A stretch of 64,000 bases of DNA from Plectrocnemia conspersa (taxonomy: Eukaryota > Arthropoda > Insecta > Trichoptera > Polycentropodidae): contig VTFK01000073.1 of assembly GCA_009617715.1 (NCBI GenBank), forward strand, positions 1,674,001 through 1,738,000, written 5' to 3'. The notes below the pieces were generated by a model. It made no database searches. It saw nothing but the letters and a program-made list of their open reading frames with translations, and was not told where the DNA came from. The first letter of the stretch is position 1, and each line of letters starts with the position of its first letter. Shown here in pieces: positions 27,628-41,000 of the stretch. The position numbers and the translations under genes are program-made.

Positions 27628-30029
27628 ATTTTTTAAATTAGTTGAAATATATTGTGAGATTAAGATAAATATTTGTTTTTTTTAATAAAATTTAAATTTC
27701 TATTTTTATACATATATAGTTTATTATAACGAATATTGATTATTTATGTTATACATATATTAGTTAAAATAAACTATCAATAAAATAACTAAAATCTTGT
27801 TTTACTACATCCTGATACTCTCATATCTCTTATATCTTCTTATTCGAGTGAACACACTCAACTATCCGCAAACTTATATGATGAGTTGTCTGAGCTTTGA
27901 GTGGTTATTTAACAGATGTTCCAAAACTAGAACATGCCTTTTCTTTATACATTAATGTTTTTATTAACAACTCAATAAAAATATATTTAGGAGCTTCTCG
28001 GATTATTGATTTTATTCAAGTACCTACACTTTAGCAATACAAAAAAAATTATATAAATTTTCATATTTACTGATTATCCTTTAAGAAATTTCTCACTAAT
28101 TTGCCATAAAATAATATATGAAAATTTAACCCTAATTATATAAATTATATGTACGTGTCTATAATTTTCCGTTTAATGTCTCATTTTTTGGTAATATCAT
28201 TTTGTAACAGGTTTGCTTTGAGAAATATTTAAAAATCGTTTCAATTATATTTTTATGATTTACTATGCTTTGATACGATATATATAATATATATTGAATT
28301 CGTTAAGGTATGAGTTTTAAGCTCTAGCTTTAAACTATAGACTTATAAATAGCAAAGGTGAAATTTTAAATATTTTCAAAAGTAATAAACAAATTAACTT
28401 TTGTAGTTGTTTATTTTTTGCTATTATAGTTGAATTGATCATTTTTACCACTACGTGTTTAATTTAAATTTTTTGCAATTAATATTTATGTATATATAAA
28501 AATATGCATTGATTATAGCTATTACAGTTTTTTAATGATCTTAATTAATTAAAAAAACAAGTAGAATTTATTCTTTTAAATTCTAGTAAATTATATTGTA
28601 TATAAACATACACAAATGTAGATTGTATAGTATATAAACATTCACAAATGTACATAGATTGTATAATTTAAATGTATTTATATATATTTATATATGCATA
28701 CATACATATATATATATACATAGAGAAAGGTTTTCCAAAAGCATATATAGTAAATACACAAGAAAAGCTAAGGTAACTCAGTAATCCCATAATCTTGTTT
28801 AGGTGTGCTTACGTATAAGTTTTCATGTTCCAATTAGAGCTATGTATATTTGGAACACAATCTAATATATAATTTTTTCCCCCTATATAAATTAATTTTT
28901 TTGGGTCATTTAAATTGTAAACCATTATTAAGATATTTTAAACTAAATACGAGATGTAATGTATGAAACATCCAACAGTAGTCTAATTAAGAATTCGTTC
29001 ATTTGATTTTTCGGTTAACTAACTATTCGTCTGACGATTATACAAGGCGTAATCGCATTAACCTTTTCGACCTTTTTATACCTGCTTTCGTTTCGCTTTC
29101 AACGTGTCCATTAGTTTTCACTCCTTCAAAATCCTCGTTCATTCATAATTCATTCACACTTTGCTCGATCTAAATAACAGTACGTCGTTATACATTTTGC
29201 AAGTTAATTGGTAATAAATAGCTCCATAACTTGTTGAATCATCGTCGGGAAATTGTAGTGCAACTGCCGTGCCGGTTGTGAAACACGTTTCACTATCTGA
29301 CCTCTCGTCTTCCTGACCGACAGATAGCATTGTGTCTAAATGCCCGAAATAACTACCCAAAACAATGGTCTATTGTGCTAAGAAACTGGCAAATTGTTCG
29401 AGACTGCACACCTCCAGCGTGAATTATGAAATAGTAATAAGAAAAGTTTCGATTGTTTCTCTTCGTTAAGATGTCTGCCTAAAATGGCAATATATATCTA
29501 AGGAATCTTTAAAAAAATATGTATTAAATACTCACATCTTCACATAAGTACTATATCTATCAAAGATAATTTTCTAGTGAGATTCGACCGTGTTTCGTAA
29601 GATAGAAAGCATGGACGGTATTTACCTCAGCTTTGTATTACTATAATTAAAAACGCATTACTATCACTTCATCATATCGTTTAGTTATAAATCTTTATTT
29701 AATAATCAATTGTTTTTTTCGATAGTCATGCGAATAAGCATTTAACCATTGTTCACTAATATGTTAAAGATATTTTAATATAATTTATATAGAAATGTTT
29801 TAAAGCAGATCATAGACCGCGGTAATAATCTGCAACTTTAGATACTATGTATGTATGTAATTTATGGCTTTAGATACTATGGATATCAATCATATCAAAA
29901 CATTACCTGGTATGATATTTGATTCTCTGAAATATTATTTACTAAGTAATAGCACCTCTAGGCTGTGTTGATATTCCTCAAAAGCCATGTACCACACTTC
30001 ACAGTTTTGAAAAAAATATTTTTAAATTT
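27628..30029. other. AT-rich region with simple repeats
   Basis: Contains the tandem duplication at 28598-28664, a TATA/CATA-rich run at 28676-28720 and an island of balanced composition at about 29020-29420. No gene supported. Confidence 0.7.
28598..28664. repeat. Imperfect tandem duplication of about 32 bp
   Basis: gtatataaacat.cacaaatgta followed by gattgtat occurs twice; the second copy has four extra bases. Confidence 0.8.
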
Positions 30030-30232
30030 GTCATAGCACTAGAAGTTCAAATTTAGGTTATGTAAAATGATATCTCAAGATCGTACTTTACCCAAATTCT
30101 TTTGTGGGTTCTTCAGTGGTCCAATCTGGGTCTTCTGCTCTTCGCGTTATTTACATCACGTTATAAATTAAAATTTTCTTCTGTATGCAGATGATTTAAA
30201 ATTGTTAAAATCAGATTTAATCTGATGCGGAC

Positions 30233-30243
30233 TCTTCTCTACA
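30233..30243. repeat. Left target-site duplication
   Basis: tcttctctaca, identical to 30677-30687. The uninterrupted LINE copy has the matching site ccttctctctaca at about 6020-6032. Confidence 0.85.
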
Positions 30244-30676
30244 GGGGCGCCAGTCCACCACACGCTGGACTCCCGCCATACATCAGTGTGGGGGTCAAGG
30301 GCTAAATCCCAAACCCTTGAGGGGAGAGACCTCTCGGGCTCGAGGAACTACCTAGGACGAACAAAGCATAGCAAAGTAACACAAACAGGCCAAAAGGCTC
30401 GGCCTCTCCTGGGGTCTGAAGGCTAAAGTCTGCGGTAGCATAAACTAAATTGACCTGGGGGGTGGTGCTATTACTAGGATGATACGCAATGCAATTGCAA
30501 TGCCGGCTAAGCAACTGAGCGCTCGGGAGAAAAATAATATATCTCCAATAACATATTTAGTACTACGACGGGTAGGGAACCGCTCACCCGGCCGTCACAA
30601 GCTGGGTGCCCACCCGTAGGGTTGGCCTTATTAGCGGTAATGGCACGCAATGGATTCCATGTATTTAAAACCTTTA
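30244..30676. mobile_element. GC-rich insert nested in the LINE, with 11-bp target duplication
   Basis: A 433-bp block clearly richer in G and C than its surroundings interrupts the second LINE copy and is bounded by an exact 11-base repeat (tcttctctaca). It holds a possible imperfect stem (acgggtaggg near 30568, cccacccgt near 30611). No coding domain recognised. Short length, GC richness and a target duplication of this size suggest a SINE or a 5'-truncated LINE 3' end; the family is unknown. Confidence 0.75.
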
Positions 30677-30687
30677 TCTTCTCTACA
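30677..30687. repeat. Right target-site duplication
   Basis: Exact second copy of tcttctctaca; LINE sequence resumes right after it (tgatttaaattctctatg, compare tgatttagactctctgtg in the first copy). Confidence 0.85.
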
Positions 30688-31011
30688 TATTGATTTAAAT
30701 TCTCTATGAAAATGGATTTATGTCAACTGTCTGTCTTTAAGTGTAAATAATGAAAAGTGCTATACGCTCGGTGGAAATATTTTGGCTAGAGAAACTTTCA
30801 CTAAAGATTTCAGAATCATTTTTGAAAGCAAGTGGAGGTTCTTTCTATACGAAAACGACGTCTGCAATAAATATTCCAAGATGTAACGCATTTCACTTTG
30901 ACGATCCGTCCTCTATGAGACTTTAATATGAAATCAATAATTTTAAATCCCCAAATAACCAAATACTCCCTCTCAATCAAAAAAGTTTAGAAAGAGTTCC
31001 TATATTTGCGT

Positions 31012-31125
31012 ATATTTTTAATAATAAAAATTCGAGTGTCGCTGCTAGAACTCGAACTCATAACCTCAGCGTTATTAGTCTGAGACGTTACGGACTACGC
31101 TATTCCGTCATTGTATGTACATTAA
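31012..31125 (-). repeat. tRNA-derived SINE fragment
   Basis: On the - strand it has an A-box-like word (tagcgtagtccgtaacg, plus-strand 31086-31102) followed by a B-box-like word (gagttcgagtt, 31049-31059) at tRNA-like spacing, then a non-tRNA tail. A second copy is at 13927-14001. Confidence 0.6.
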
Positions 31126-31834
31126 TGTGTTTTAGATGTTACATTACGACATAAAATTGACTATTGTTATATAATATATCTTACAAGAGATTAACTATTT
31201 ATTGCTTACATCACACTGTTTTTATGACCAATTTTTGATATGAAATTAAAACGAATAGGAAACAATTGGATTTAATAAATAAACACATTCTCACCATAAA
31301 AAGGTCAGGATCTTTACCTCAATCATATACAATCAACAGCATTCATATACACATTTTTTAAGATTCCATATCCTCCATAAGCATAATAAAGCTACCAACA
31401 TTAATGGTTAATTTGTGCTATGGAAATAGTGTAATTCAGTTCATTTGATACCTTAACTAGATACTTATGTTTTATCCCATATTTTGTCGATGGGTAAAAT
31501 AAACTTGCGACAACTAACATCATCTCTAGAATATCGAAATTTTTTCATTGATTTTTTTAGATATCTAAAAAAAAATTTAAATATTTTTCTTTAAAGCTAT
31601 TTTTAAGTAGACTATAATGTTATAATTTAAATAATTATCAAATTAACCTACCTACATAATTTTTTGAAAAAAAAATTGCGTTGATCTAAAATTAGCAGGA
31701 GAACTTTCTGTAAATATATTCTTAACAAGCAGACAATGTTTGAGATTTTTTTTATAAATTAGGATTAATTTAAAGATTTAATTAATTTATTATTATTATT
31801 TTTAATCTAATACATTTCTTTTGTTTATTTCCAG
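31126..31834. other. Flank just before the first recognised Pgant2 exon
   Basis: AT-rich with a pyrimidine-rich acceptor tract at its end; probably the 3' part of an intron. Nothing else seen. Confidence 0.6.
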
Positions 31835-32061
31835 GAAGAAAATGCTGCTTTACGATTGGACAGAACTGCGGTGGCAACCAGCGGTGTATCCAGCGGCACC
31901 GGAACCGTCACGGACGGCTGGAGTTACTTTGATGAAGCCAGATACGTAGCAGGGGGTGCTTTGAAGCCAGGGGAAGATGCTTACCACAGGAACAGGTTCA
32001 ATCAAGCGGCGTCGGATGCTCTTTCAAGTGACAGGGCTGTACCCGATACTAGAAATCCGAT
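31835..32061 (+). CDS. Pgant2: Pgant2 first recognised exon: stem and start of catalytic region
   Basis: Follows a good acceptor (tttgtttatttccag) and ends in AT|gtaagt, phase 2. It opens in phase 0 with [13 protein letters not shown], a Ser/Thr/Gly-rich stem, then [20 protein letters not shown] and [20 protein letters not shown], the conserved lead-in to GALNT2-type catalytic domains. The upstream frame runs into intron-like sequence, so an earlier exon ending in phase 0 is required. Confidence 0.92.
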
Positions 32062-35000
32062 GTAAGTATTATATTATTCAGAAGTGACACTTTGCAAGGA
32101 TGAGATTTAGCCATCTCCCCAACCCTAAGATGTATTTTATTTTGAAATTTCATCCCTTTTTCTAAAGTTTCATAGGAGTAAATCAATCATCATACATTAT
32201 ATCTGTCAATTATCGATATGTGTCAAGATTATATGTCTATACCTCGTATGCAGTCGGTTGCTACGCTTCACGGTTACGTAACTATGATAGAATGTTGTCA
32301 CGTTACCTGTCGTGTGCTTTTATTTCTGTTATAATCACTGTAAACTCCCGGAACTTGGACGATGATGATGTAGCATATTATTCAACGTTATGCTATTTTC
32401 TCGGATTGCCTTTGTATCATTCGTTTTTGCTTTCCAATGACCTTGCGATTTCACTTTAGTACATATGCACAAAAAAACATATGTTATTACTACATATATA
32501 TCACATATTATTATTATAAAATACCTATTTATCATATTTAAAATAATTCATATTATATAAATATGTAAATTAACTTCTAAATTTTGGCAAAACGTCTATT
32601 TAAATAATATATGTATGTATAAATTATTAACTAAAATATTTAATTATTATATTTGTTAATAAAAATAATATCATAATATAGTTGGGTAAAGATTGCATTT
32701 ATATGAAACCTTTATTATGCATTTGACTCATCTTACTTCCGATAGAGAGGCCAGTGGTTCTCTTTTTGCATCGAATATAACCATTGTTATATCACAACTG
32801 TTATAGAACTCCGACGAGCTTGGTTTAATATGGTTATTGTATACGTTATAATAGGAAGAATCTATAAAAAATAGAATTGAAAATTATATTATTCGGTGTT
32901 TTCGATCTTTTAGACGATATTGAAATTCATGTGAGATTGTAGCTCTCGACTCAGTTAAAAATATGTGAGATTAAATAAAATTGAAGAAATCTAATAACGT
33001 TTAATTTTACGTAATTATAATTATTAAAATTAATTCAGAGACAGAAAAATATTGTTTTTAAACGTAGTATTTGAAGCTTAACCTGTAGTGAGATATTATT
33101 TCAATTATTCAGGAATTTCCATGTAAGTACTATAATGATAATGCGAGATGTTATATTATTTATTAATTTTATGTTTCATTTTAATATAATATATGTGTCA
33201 CTAGAGGCGTAGTGTTCCTAGAGACGCAGGCTCTCTGGTGACGCGGCATCTAGAGACTGCAATCACCGGGGGAGTGCTCTGATTGTGTGGCTCCTCTGAA
33301 GGGAGTATGACCTTTATGTTGAGGGTACCCAGGCCTTCTAGTAATTTATTTTCTAGAAGCAATAAAAAGAATGACGACTAAAATCACTCTTTCCAGATAA
33401 AATTTGCTTATACTCAGTTTGGCCCGATGATCTCCATTTTACGTACAATATCATTTCTAAAGATTCTGATACATCAACAGAATCAATTTTAATAATTCTT
33501 TTTACGGTATGATTTAAAAGATCTTGTAGTGCAACACTCGCTTTTATATCTGTAACAGTTATTCCATCAGGATAGCATTCTGCTTTAGCTTCTCCTAATG
33601 TTTTGTATTATGGGAAAACTTTACAGTTTTTTCTATCAAGAATATTTTTAATAGCTGGTAATTGTCTCTAGATATATTTATATCAATCAAAATAGCTAGA
33701 TATTCTTCTTTATATAAAAACAGTACATATTATATATGATCTTCAAGTCGAGGTAAATAAAATTTTCATTGATTCAGATGACAAATCTTATACTTTTTCA
33801 ATAATATTAGCTTGTGTTGTTTTACTAATAGATCTCAGTCCTTGGATATATGAAAATCTAATTTGATTGGCTTTAAAATGTCGAATCAATTTTGTGGCTC
33901 TTTATTTTCTTTGTTACTTCGGAAGATTCTGCATAATTTTTACTAGGTCTACCTCTTTTAATTCCAGATTCTGTTAACATTTCTGATGAAGATCCTTCTG
34001 TATTTTCGAATCCTTCCGTATTTTTTTTGATGCAGCAGCCCAAAAGTATTTTTTTGTATATAAGCTTTAACGCAGATATATTGTGTCTCAGTCAAGTTAA
34101 AATGCTCATTTAAGAATATTTCTGCAGTTGAGATGTGTTTTTCATGTTCAATAAAAACCATACAAATGTCAGAAATCTTCACAACAGCCATTAAATTAAT
34201 TATCAGATGCGGAAAAACTTTTACCGGTGATGAATACTTGAATTTCATTCATTTAAATATAATAAAAGCCACAAAATTGCATTTTAGTAATGTGTGCCAA
34301 ATGTTTTGAACTTCTTATTGCAGTAAAATGTTTTATAGAGTCAGATTAATGATAATAATCATGTGAGCAGCTTACCTTAATTTCCTGATAATTTAATCGA
34401 TAATTTAAGAAATGAATTTAAGCTTTTTATTTAATGCGAATTTTACAGTATTTTTATATTTTATTATAATACGCAAAATAAAAATGATACTTGCAATATT
34501 CAATGATATGTATTTTATTTTATTTTCCGTATGCTACAAACGACTAATACTGTTTTATTATTATTAAATTTTTGAGAAGGAGATTTTATGAAAAATTGAT
34601 GTTTATAAAATGTATTTTTAATGTACTAAAACTTATATTTTTTTGATGTTTTTATTAAGATTTTAGTAAATTATAAAAATATATAAATATTCATCAACCT
34701 TTATACCAAATTTCATATTGATACTCCCATAGGTTTCTGTGATTTTGTATTTTGAGATGATTTTGATTGGTGCGCTGTCACGATTTTATTACTTTTGACG
34801 TGGATTTTCGACTTCTGAGAAAAAAAGTTTTTTGCGCCCTCATATTGACCAAAATTTGGTTTGAAAATACTTTGATTAATACTCTTATATCAAAAGTCCG
34901 TAGTAAAATCATATATTTTTACAACATAGTGTGATATCCAAGTGCAGATAAATTATAGAGCAACATGCGAGATGCTGCTTATTTTCCCCTGAGAGATTAG

Positions 35001-38000
35001 TTGACTTAATATGTATTGGTCTTGACTAGGGATTCCAATCCCGGGCCAAAATTTTGATCCCGGGATCCCGGGACCAGTCCCAGGATAATTTTCATGTTAT
35101 TTTATCCCTTATAACATACAATGTATAAAGTACGTATAATTTTAGTCTTGACTTAAAATAGAAAATAATATAATAAAAATAAAAAGGGAAGGTCTTATAT
35201 ATTTATTTACTTTTGACTTAATATGTAGTCTTGACCATTATTTTTATCATTTAAGGTTCCAAAGCCTCAAAATAATATGTTTTAACGAGAACTTTCGTTA
35301 GGTTTGGATTAGGATGGAAGGTTCCAAAGCAATAATATGTTTTAGAACTTTCGTTAGGTTTGGATTAGGACAGCAAATGGACGTTTCGCAACTGTCAAAT
35401 TGAGTTTCATAGACATTTTAGAACAGCATATATTTTCAGTTAATTTATATTTTGACTAGTAGAAATAAATATCTATTGGGGAAAATATATTTGGACTTCA
35501 CTAGAGAAAATATACCTTCACTGTAACATTTGTGCATAACATGTATTAGTTAGAGACATTTTTAATAACCCTTTTCCACATAATATCTCTATAGTCAGTA
35601 ACTCTACAAATATATGTATCGGTCTTTAAAAATAAATTATGTTACATAACATCGGCTAAGCGCTCAATAAATACAAATGCTACAATGGATACTCCATACT
35701 CAAATTAACGTTTCGTAAACGGTTTGTTTGACATCACTAACCTAACCCAACTCGATTAACGGTGAAAGGATCCACCGTCCAATAATGTATCAAAAGAGAC
35801 TCTACCGCAATTCATATACATTATTAGCGATAAATTAAGCGCGTTGCGAAAATTGTTTTGCTCATATTAACATGCAAATTTAATACGATTGTATGTCGCG
35901 TGCATAGTTCAAAGATATTTCCACATTTCCCTTTTGCCAATTAATGAAGAGAGTGAATATGAATATCGGATGCTGAACAAATATTGGTAAAATAATTCGT
36001 TTTATTATTATTAACAACTCTTTCGTGACTATCTGATAAAAACAGGTTTGGCCAACTGTTTAAAATATAGCCAATTACCATAGGTATTGACTTCTTATAC
36101 ACTTACAATTATATAAATAACTTTGAACTAATATCAATCAAATAATACAACATGTCTGTGGAAAATAGCAGATACATTTTGTATATATGTATAATACATA
36201 TCATACAATATAACATTTTTGTTGAGAAATTCAAAGAAAAATAATTATGAAATATATTTTACATCCAGCTGTAAAATATCTTAAAAAACTATATATACAA
36301 AAGTTTTCCATATTTACATAAATCAATCTTTTTTGGCTTACATAAATGTGATGTTTTATATCTTCATTGATATATTTAATGACACAACTTGTATCAAACC
36401 CGTTAAAAAATCAACGTAGAGAACATTATTATTTTTCTTCCTAGGCTCTCCATGAATATCTTCACAAACACTTTTCACTGGTCATAGAAAGATTAAAGGA
36501 TATATTAAATATATTAGCTAACTTTCAAATCATTAAAACAACGTTTATTATGTAATACTTTATAAACGCTTCGCACAGATATAATGTTTTTATATTAATA
36601 ATAAATATTTATAGAATCTTATTAATAACTTCGTCATACATATATACAGAAATAATAGAAAAACATATTACATTCTTTGTTATGTCATAAAATAAGACCA
36701 ATATAAAACATATAATATTTGAAAACCACTTGAAACACAATATGTTTATTTTAATCAAAAGGATTTTTTATCGAACAATATCCTCTTCTTTATTATCTAC
36801 TTATATCCGGTGAAAGGTAAACCTTAATATTTATATCAAGTATTAAAAAAAGATTTTCTCGATGTCATAAAAATATCAATATAATCTCAAACCTCATTTT
36901 TTTCTCATCATCTTCATAAAATAAGGTAGAAAGTCAAAAACCATAATAAAAAACTTATTAATTAATTTTTAAGTAAATGCATTATTTTTGATATTGTAAT
37001 AAAATTTATAGGTGCCGATTGAAGACTTTCCGCCAAGATCTTCCACAAACCAGTGTCATTATTACATTTCACAACGAAGCCAGGTCAACTTTACTTAGGA
37101 CCGTAGTCAGGTGTGTATATTTTATCAACTTATTTTAACATGGAAATATTTTAACATAAAAAGAGTCAGCTTACTTGTAAATACAATATTAATACTAGGT
37201 GATTTGAAGAAAAGATCAACGTAAAATACTCTGTGCTAAATTTTATATTTATTTATTTATTGAATCAAAAAATGAACATGATGTGTTAAATATAATTACA
37301 AAATTTTATTTTACAGTGTACTAAACAGAAGCCCTGAGCATCTAATTAAAGAAATTATTTTAGTAGACGATTTCAGTGACAACCGTAAGCTACAATTCTT
37401 ATTTTATTGCAGTAGTTATAAAGTACATGATCGAATCAATATTTTAATTGTTTATTGCAGCTGATGGATCTGAATTAGCTGCAGTACGTAAAGTGCGAGT
37501 TCTTCGAAATTCCAAAAGAGAAGGGCTTGTTCGTTCAAGGGCTCGTGGTGCATCTGCTGCAACAGCTCCTGTCCTCACATTTTTGGATTCTCACGTAGAA
37601 TGCAACGAACATTGGTTGGAACCACTTTTAGAGCGAGTTGCTGAGGTTAGTGTTCATAAAAAATAATTTTACTGACGCGTGAATGGAGCATTAAAAATAA
37701 CTGTCTTTCGAATGAATTGCACAGATAAGTTTGCAATTAAAATGCCGAAAAATATAGGTTAATAGCTTAACTAGTTTTGATTTGAGGTGATGATACAGAA
37801 TGGAACTACTAGTTGTTTTTTATGTTTATTGGTATATAAATATAATTTGGATAATTCAGTATAATTATAATGATGTTGTATTTTTTTATTATTATGATGA
37901 CAATAATAAAGTTTAGATGGTTATGCTGAGAGTATAAATTAATTTAGAATAATATGTTTAAAAAAGAAAGTAGAATTAATTCTAAATAGACATTTTTTCG

Positions 38001-41000
38001 TTCAGATTGAAATTTGTATTTAAGTTACATTATTATTCAACTTAAATTTTGATATATAATAAAATACAATCAATCAATTGTTAGTAAATATTTATTGAAT
38101 CGGTTCGCTATAATGGTTTCATATTGATACAATAACTTTGCTTTTATAGTTTGTAACTAATGTTTTGATAAACGTTTTAATCGATATTGAAAAATTAATT
38201 GATTAACATTGAATTCAGAGATATTACAATAACCTGTGAAAGTTAATTAAGGTATGCTTTTGATATATAGTAATAATAACAAATAATTTTAAGCTAATTA
38301 ACTTTATTTTATACATATTTAATAATACTGAATATGAAAAAATCGTTTTCAATCGATTTTTATGAATAATTTTAAATTTTTAAATGAGCTTTAAAACAGT
38401 TTTAACAATCAAATATCTGTTTGTATAATTTTTTTAAGGTATATTGTTTTTATACTTATATATAATATGATTATATGTATATTTAAAATATAATTAAATG
38501 CCATGGTTTTCAAATGGTCCAAAGCAATCGAAGTTTCAAATTACTGCTTTTATTAATTGTATTGCCTGCAAATTTAGTCAGGTATGGTATTTTTTTTATA
38601 AATATTTATTTAACGTAAAGTAATAATGCCAGTTATTAACTGATAAAAATGACTGAAAAATTTTAAGTAAATCTGAAAAATATGTTTTGGTTTTTACGTT
38701 TTTAAAAAATGTGCAAAAAATATTAGTATTTTCTAAAATAAATAAAACAGTTCCAAGCAATCAGCTTAAAATAACTGCCCTTTTTAATTATCTTTTCTTA
38801 ATTTTTTTAAATAAGCATAATATTGCTTATAAATATTGATTGATCTGAAAGTAACATTGCCAGTTAATCACTGATTAAAATATCGACCCTATTTTTATGT
38901 TTTAAAATATTCAATAAATTCAACTTGCAAATCATATATAGGCTAATCAATCATTTTAACAAATAACTGGATCAAATATTAAAGGCTTTATATATTCAAC
39001 GAAAAATGCTAGCTTGATTCAGCCTGAAGAATGGCAGGCGGAAATTATCCATTTGTGCTCGTTCCATTAATTCCTCTCCCATAGTTTATTTGGGGAAACA
39101 ATCGAGCGAAGAATCTACAAAGTATCGCATGAACACATTGCCGTAAAACTGGAATTAATTTACCTCTTTCTAATGTGTTTGTAGAGATTTTCTATTTATT
39201 TTAATGTTGATCATTTTATTATGCTGTAGTATAATCTCCATATAAACTTCGGTGAATTAAGTTTAAAAATGGTCATAGAAACGATCTTATTATCTCAAGA
39301 AAAACTTTTGGTATACATTCAGCAGTTCATTGTTTAAGTCATAAAAATACATTATCGCATTAAAGGGTGTACAAAATTATTTTAGCGTGTTCTATTTTAA
39401 TACAAAATTTACTTATTCAGTATAATTTATTTTTACTAAATTCTTAATTGCACTCTTTGGAACGCCACAAACTTTTGATATTATCCAAAATCCACGTTCT
39501 TGTTTTACCGCAGCGTTTACAGCAAGTAACATAACATCTTTATTTCATGTTTTCCTTTGAGAAACCGTAACCAACTACAAAGGATATCATAAAACATATC
39601 GTATGGTCTCAGTATGTGGTTTCTGAAAGTATTATTTATATCGTCGTCAGCTTAAATTGTTAATAAATTTCAACATGCAATATATGTATATGTATAATAC
39701 TGACAAGCAACTAGAAAATCCAAAGCAGAACTTTAGGCAAACACGATTGGTTTTAAACAATGACATTGAAATTGTCGTGTGTTTGAATACAGCACCTACG
39801 TTTTAAGATATCTGCCTCATATCATTGCCATTCTCCTACAATTTAAACAACCTTCAAGTTTGCTTTAATATAATATGAATGGTTTACTCCTCTATTTTAT
39901 TATTGATTATTAAAAATAAGAGTAAAACATAAATTTCATTGATGCATAAAGTTTCGTATCTGTGATACCTGGTACGTTTTCATATTCACCTTCATTTCAT
40001 AAAAGCTTTATTAGACAAAGATCCGGAGTGTTTTGTAGCATTACCAACTTTCTCACGCATGCCCCAATATTGCCATATCATAATATAAAAACACGCGATG
40101 CAAATCTGTAAAATTTGTATCCGACATCTCGCAACAACCCATCCGTACCGTGTGATTGAAACCTGAGAGTAGTGCTGCTGCGGTTTTAGAACCTGTTCGG
40201 TTCCGCTTCAGATGTCGCGATACTCTCGCGAGAGACTCGACACTTCTAATCTCACCTTTCACGTGTATATATGTATGTACAAGGTACACTAGCAAAGATA
40301 CCGAATTGTGCAAGTAGACATTGAGACTGAAAGTGAACGGTCATCTCACGGGATGACACCGAAGAATTTAACCTCCTTTCGTTATTGCACACCATATAGA
40401 TCATCTTTGGGTAACGGTTGCGCAATAATCGCATGCCGTAGATTTTTTTTAACTCTCTCACTCTCTCTCTGTGTGTTTTGAATAAAATCAGTATTATCAT
40501 TATTTACAAGTAAGCATACTACACTTAAATTAAATCATGACTAATGAAATACTCTGACATGATTCGCTACTACATTTTTAAAAGGTAAATCGAAATTAAA
40601 AAGTCAGTTTTTTTAAATGAATGGTATGTAACTTTGGCTAGTACTATTATTCATATATATAAATGATTAATAGTACTTAACATTTCATAATAATAGTACG
40701 AACCATATGGTCAGTAAAAATTTTTTTTTTTCATTTTTAAAACCGGTCCGAAACTCATTTATTTATACTTAAATTCATATTTTTTTTTAAAGGATTATAT
40801 GTAATTTGAGTATATTTTTTTTATATTCGATTCATTAGTTTAGCCATGATTATTTTCGTTATCTATTAAAAAATCAGCAGTAGGTCAAAATAAGACTACC
40901 ATTTAATTTATCAACAGTACTTTAATATTAAAAACAGAACCTTTCATAATTACTAACTATACACTAGATTAACTACTGACTATTTAATTGAATCATTGAT

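Larger units (their letters stand above)
30030..31005 (+). mobile_element. Second, more decayed copy of the same LINE family, split by an insertion
   Basis: Aligns by eye with about 5820-6425 of the first copy: tccaatctgggtcttctgct, ttctgtatgcagatgattta (YADD box), gctagagaaactttcactaa, gcaagtggaggttctttcta and catttcactttgacgatccg all have counterparts. It has many substitutions, a deletion near 30765 and a 433-bp insert at 30244-30676. The 5' edge is uncertain; the 3' side abuts a SINE piece. Confidence 0.8.
32062..37011 (+). other. Pgant2 intron with several mobile-element remnants
   Basis: A 4.95-kb intron. It holds a GC-richer island at 33199-33350, a broken - strand reading frame at 33400-34260, a hAT-like end at 35028-35092 and an imperfect tandem duplication at 35253-35370. 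The rest is AT-rich with no exon I can support. Confidence 0.75.

Noticed and set aside
30302..30514. 70-codon - strand frame in the GC-rich nested insert
   Set aside because: Openness is explained by GC richness; no motif, and the other LINE features run on the + strand.
31835..31858. TTG at 31856 as a start codon
   Set aside because: The frame stays open back to the acceptor at 31834, and a Golgi transferase needs an N-terminal anchor, so translation starts in an upstream exon.
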